Positions 61,656 through 64,000 of a stretch of 64,000 bases of DNA are shown here, in pieces. Source of the DNA: Thermoleophilia bacterium (GTDB lineage Bacteria > Actinomycetota > Thermoleophilia > Gaiellales > Gaiellaceae); NCBI GenBank assembly GCA_025929895.1, contig JAICPI010000005.1, forward strand, positions 1-64,000, written 5' to 3'. The notes below the pieces were generated by a model. It worked only from the letters and a program-made list of their open reading frames with translations. It was not told the DNA's origin and did not search any database. Each line of letters opens with the position of its first letter. Within the stretch, counting starts at the first letter, position 1. The translations under genes and the position numbers were made by a program.

Positions 61656-63826
61656 GCCCACCCGCACGCCGAGGCGTCCCCGAGCTGCCGGAGTACGAGC
61701 GCAGGCGCCGCCGCACGCGGCGCACGAAGCGGCGTAAGCGGCAGAGGTTCGTCCTGCTCGGGATCGCTGGGCTCGTGTGCGTGCTGCTCGTGATTCCCGT
61801 CGGCGGTGCCGGGGGCGCGGCGGTGCTCTGCGCCAACGTCGACCTCGACGAGCTGCGCCCGGTCGAGATCGGCGAGAACTCGTTCATCTATGCGGCCGAC
61901 AACACGCTGCTCGGTTCGATCCCTGCGGAGAAGAATCGCCAGCCGGTCGCGCTCGACAAGATCAGCCAGTGGATGCCTCGCGCGACGATCGCGATCGAGG
62001 ACCGGCGCTTCTACGAGCACCGTGGCGTCGACGTCGAGGGCATCGCGCGCGCCGCGTTCAAGAACCTGAGCGAGCGGGAGGTCGTCGAGGGCGGGTCGAC
62101 GATCACCCAGCAGCTCGTCCGCAACCTCTACATCTCGCAGGAGCGGACGTTCGAGCGGAAGCTCCGTGAGGCGTGCCTCGCGATCAAGGTCGAGCGCGCG
62201 TACACGAAGCAATGGATCCTCGGCAACTACATGAACACCGTGTACTACGGCAACCACGCGTACGGCGTCCAGGCCGCGGCGAGGACGTACTTCAGCCGGC
62301 CCGCTCGCGCGTTGACCCTCGAGCAGGCGGCGCTGCTCGCCGGCCTCACGCAGGCGCCGTCGACGTACGATCCGTTCCAGAGCCCCGAGCGCGCACTCGC
62401 CCGCCGCGACGAGGTGCTGCGCGCGATGCTCTCGACGGGCGCGATCGAGCGCGAGGCGTACAACGTCGCCGTCGCGAACCGCGAGCTCGGCCTCGACCCC
62501 GGCTCGCTGTACAAGCGCATCCGCGAGCCGTACTTCTTCTCCTACGTCTACAACGAGCTCGTCCGCGAGTACGGCGGCGCGACGGTGCGCTCCGGCGGGC
62601 TCCGCGTCTACACGACCGTCGACCGGCGGCTCCAGCTCGCCGCGCGCCGTGCCATCCTCGACACGCTGCCGTACAAGACCGACCCGGCGGCGGCGGTCGT
62701 CTCGATCGACCCAGGGACCGGCGCGATCAGGGCGATGGTCGCGGTCACGCCGAACAGCAAGAAGAACCAGTACAACCTCGTCTCGCAGGGACGCCGGCAG
62801 GCGGGCTCGACGTTCAAGACCTTCGTGCTCGTCGCCGCGGTCGAGCAAGGCGTCAATCCCGACTCGACGTACTACACGTCCGCGCCGTTCCGCTACCAGC
62901 CCGATCCGCTGACCGAGGCGTGGGAGGTCGAGACGTACAGCAAGAGCTACATCGGCTCGACGTCGGTCGCCCGCGCGACGCTCAGCTCGGACAACACGGT
63001 GTACGCGCAGCTCACGCTCGACCTCCAGCCCGAGACCGTCGCCGCGACCGCGCGCAAGATGGGAATCACCGTTCCCCGGAACGAGGTCGTGCCCGCGATG
63101 GGCCTCGGGGCGATCTCGGTCTCGCCGCTCGAGATGGCCGCGGCCTACGCGACGATCGCGTCGGGCGGGATCTACTCCAAGCCGATGGCCATCCGCAAGG
63201 TCGTGCTGCCGGGGGGCAAGGAGGACGAGGACGCAGGCTGGGGCGTCCCGAAGCGCAAGCGCGTGCTCCAGGACTGGGTCGCCGCCGAGGTGACCCGCAT
63301 CCTCGAGGACAACGTGCAGGCTGGCACGGGCACCGGGGCAGCGATCGGCTGGCCGGTCGCCGGCAAGACCGGGACGACCGACAACCACGCCGACGCCTGG
63401 TTCTGCGGCTACACGCGCCAGCTCGAGACGACCGTCTGGGTCGGCTATCCGCAGGCGCAGATCCCGATGGAGAACGTCCACGGCATCTCGGTCGCCGGCG
63501 GCACGTTCCCGGCCGACATCTGGCGCCGCTACATGTCCGTCGCGATGGAGGGTCGCGCGTATCTCGAGTGGCTCCAGCCGAAGGGGAGCCCCGAGTGGAA
63601 GCCGTTCGAGCAGGGCCAGTACGCGCTCGAGTTCGTGAGTCGTCCGAGCGCCCCGGCGCCGCCGACGACCACGGAGGCACCGCCGCCTCCGCCGGCCGAG
63701 CCGGCAGCCCCACCCGAGCCGACCCCTCCCGCTCCGACCGAGCCCGTGCCGACGGAGCCGCCCGCGCCGGTGGAGCCGCCGCCGCCTCCGCCTCCGCCGA
63801 CGACACCCGGCTCGACCACGCCCTGA
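61652..63826 (+). CDS. Class A penicillin-binding protein
   Basis: 724-residue bifunctional peptidoglycan synthase. A basic cytoplasmic tail, a membrane helix (about 33-56), a glycosyltransferase domain with catalytic Glu116 in IAIEDRRFYEH and GGSTITQQLVRNLY, and a transpeptidase domain with Ser386 in AGSTFKTF, Ser445-Asp-Asn447 and Lys571 in AGKTGTTDNHADAWF. A proline-rich tail (residues about 655-724, with PPPPPP runs) closes the protein. ATG overlapping the mscS stop. Confidence 0.95.
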   Translation: MSPPARRGVPELPEYERRRRRTRRTKRRKRQRFVLLGIAGLVCVLLVIPVGGAGGAAVLCANVDLDELRPVEIGENSFIYAADNTLLGSIPAEKNRQPVALDKISQWMPRATIAIEDRRFYEHRGVDVEGIARAAFKNLSEREVVEGGSTITQQLVRNLYISQERTFERKLREACLAIKVERAYTKQWILGNYMNTVYYGNHAYGVQAAARTYFSRPARALTLEQAALLAGLTQAPSTYDPFQSPERALARRDEVLRAMLSTGAIEREAYNVAVANRELGLDPGSLYKRIREPYFFSYVYNELVREYGGATVRSGGLRVYTTVDRRLQLAARRAILDTLPYKTDPAAAVVSIDPGTGAIRAMVAVTPNSKKNQYNLVSQGRRQAGSTFKTFVLVAAVEQGVNPDSTYYTSAPFRYQPDPLTEAWEVETYSKSYIGSTSVARATLSSDNTVYAQLTLDLQPETVAATARKMGITVPRNEVVPAMGLGAISVSPLEMAAAYATIASGGIYSKPMAIRKVVLPGGKEDEDAGWGVPKRKRVLQDWVAAEVTRILEDNVQAGTGTGAAIGWPVAGKTGTTDNHADAWFCGYTRQLETTVWVGYPQAQIPMENVHGISVAGGTFPADIWRRYMSVAMEGRAYLEWLQPKGSPEWKPFEQGQYALEFVSRPSAPAPPTTTEAPPPPPAEPAAPPEPTPPAPTEPVPTEPPAPVEPPPPPPPPTTPGSTTP

Positions 63827-63827
63827 G

Positions 63828-64000
63828 CTGAGCCCGCTCGCCGCCGCGACCGCGGTTCTCGCCTGCGTCGCCGCCTGCGTCGCGCTGGCCTGGCCCGCGG
63901 GCTCGCCGGTGGCGGCCGCTGCGGGCGGGGAGATCACGGGCAGCTCCTCGTGGGCCTGGGCGTTCCTGGTCGTGCTCGCGGTCGGCTTCGTCGCCTACCT
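63828..64000 (+). CDS. Membrane protein, 5' part only
   Basis: An open frame to the end of the window. Two hydrophobic segments, LAAATAVLACVAACVALAWPAG and SWAWAFLVVLAVGFVAY, are separated by a short Gly/Ser loop. It begins directly after the PBP stop; the only start-like codon at the junction is CTG 63828, so the true start is uncertain. It may be a polytopic membrane enzyme, but too little is visible to name a family. Confidence 0.45.
   Translation, partial: MSPLAAATAVLACVAACVALAWPAGSPVAAAAGGEITGSSSWAWAFLVVLAVGFVAY

Overview
The window is a high-GC bacterial chromosome segment built around the replication origin. The order (on the minus strand) gyrA, gyrB, dciA-like gene, recF, dnaN, dnaA, then (on the plus strand) rpmH, rnpA, yidD, yidC, jag, rsmG, parA, parB is the classic dnaA region, with the switch of gene direction at about 52.4-52.7 kb. 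Strong GC bias, Ku/LigD end joining, abundant GTG starts, leaderless promoters and the lack of mnmE/mnmG beside rsmG point to Actinomycetota. The mixture of genes suggests a Thermoleophilia-like lineage (Gaiellales/Solirubrobacterales), but this is an inference without database support.

Layout. 1-8.3 kb: the end of lon, a secreted M23 peptidase, a ZIP metal transporter, a pair of half-size TauE/SafE proteins, trehalose phosphatase, PolX and a dolichol-phosphate-mannose-synthase-like enzyme. 8.3-11.3 kb: a thiD-thiM-thiE-thiL operon under a TPP riboswitch whose 3' end carries the Shine-Dalgarno. 11.3-16.8 kb: an MrfA-type helicase, then a coupled operon of three DGPF/YCII proteins and an ECF42-type sigma factor, then a DDAH-like enzyme. 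16.6-24.7 kb: a LOG-like protein, an ABC exporter, NDH-2, an HD-GYP protein and Ku plus LigD. 24.9-32.1 kb: accA/accD, an unusual zinc-ribbon ureohydrolase, a GGDEF protein, and a peptidase/HAD/GNAT operon. 32.2-37.1 kb: a fatty-acid synthesis operon (ECF sigma-fabZ-fabH-fabD-fabG-fabF), divergent from birA. 37.8-43.3 kb: a PGRP amidase, NfeD plus slipin, a GalT-like protein and a MerR regulator. 43.3-57.1 kb: the origin cluster. 57.1-64 kb: tRNA-Ile, a LysE exporter, a bifunctional nuclease, an L,D-transpeptidase, a CPBP protease, MscS, a class A PBP and the start of a membrane protein.

Two organising features stand out. First, operons are extremely compact: most internal junctions are 4-base ATGA/GTGA overlaps, and two genes (recF and the galT-like gene) appear to use CTGA with a CTG start. 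Second, many first genes carry a -10 hexamer (pattern NANNNT) exactly 6 bases before an ATG/GTG, which is the signature of leaderless transcription. Four divergent gene pairs have start codons only 17-19 bp apart and share a single two-way -10 heptamer between them.

The most unusual sequence signal is a palindrome, CAAGTAACAG-N-CTGTTAC. It occurs once over the predicted -35 region of a peptidase operon and once inside rsmG, just before parAB, where it is spelled with a run of rare A/T-ending codons. I propose it as a protein-binding site of unknown identity. No CRISPR array, prophage or transposase gene was seen.
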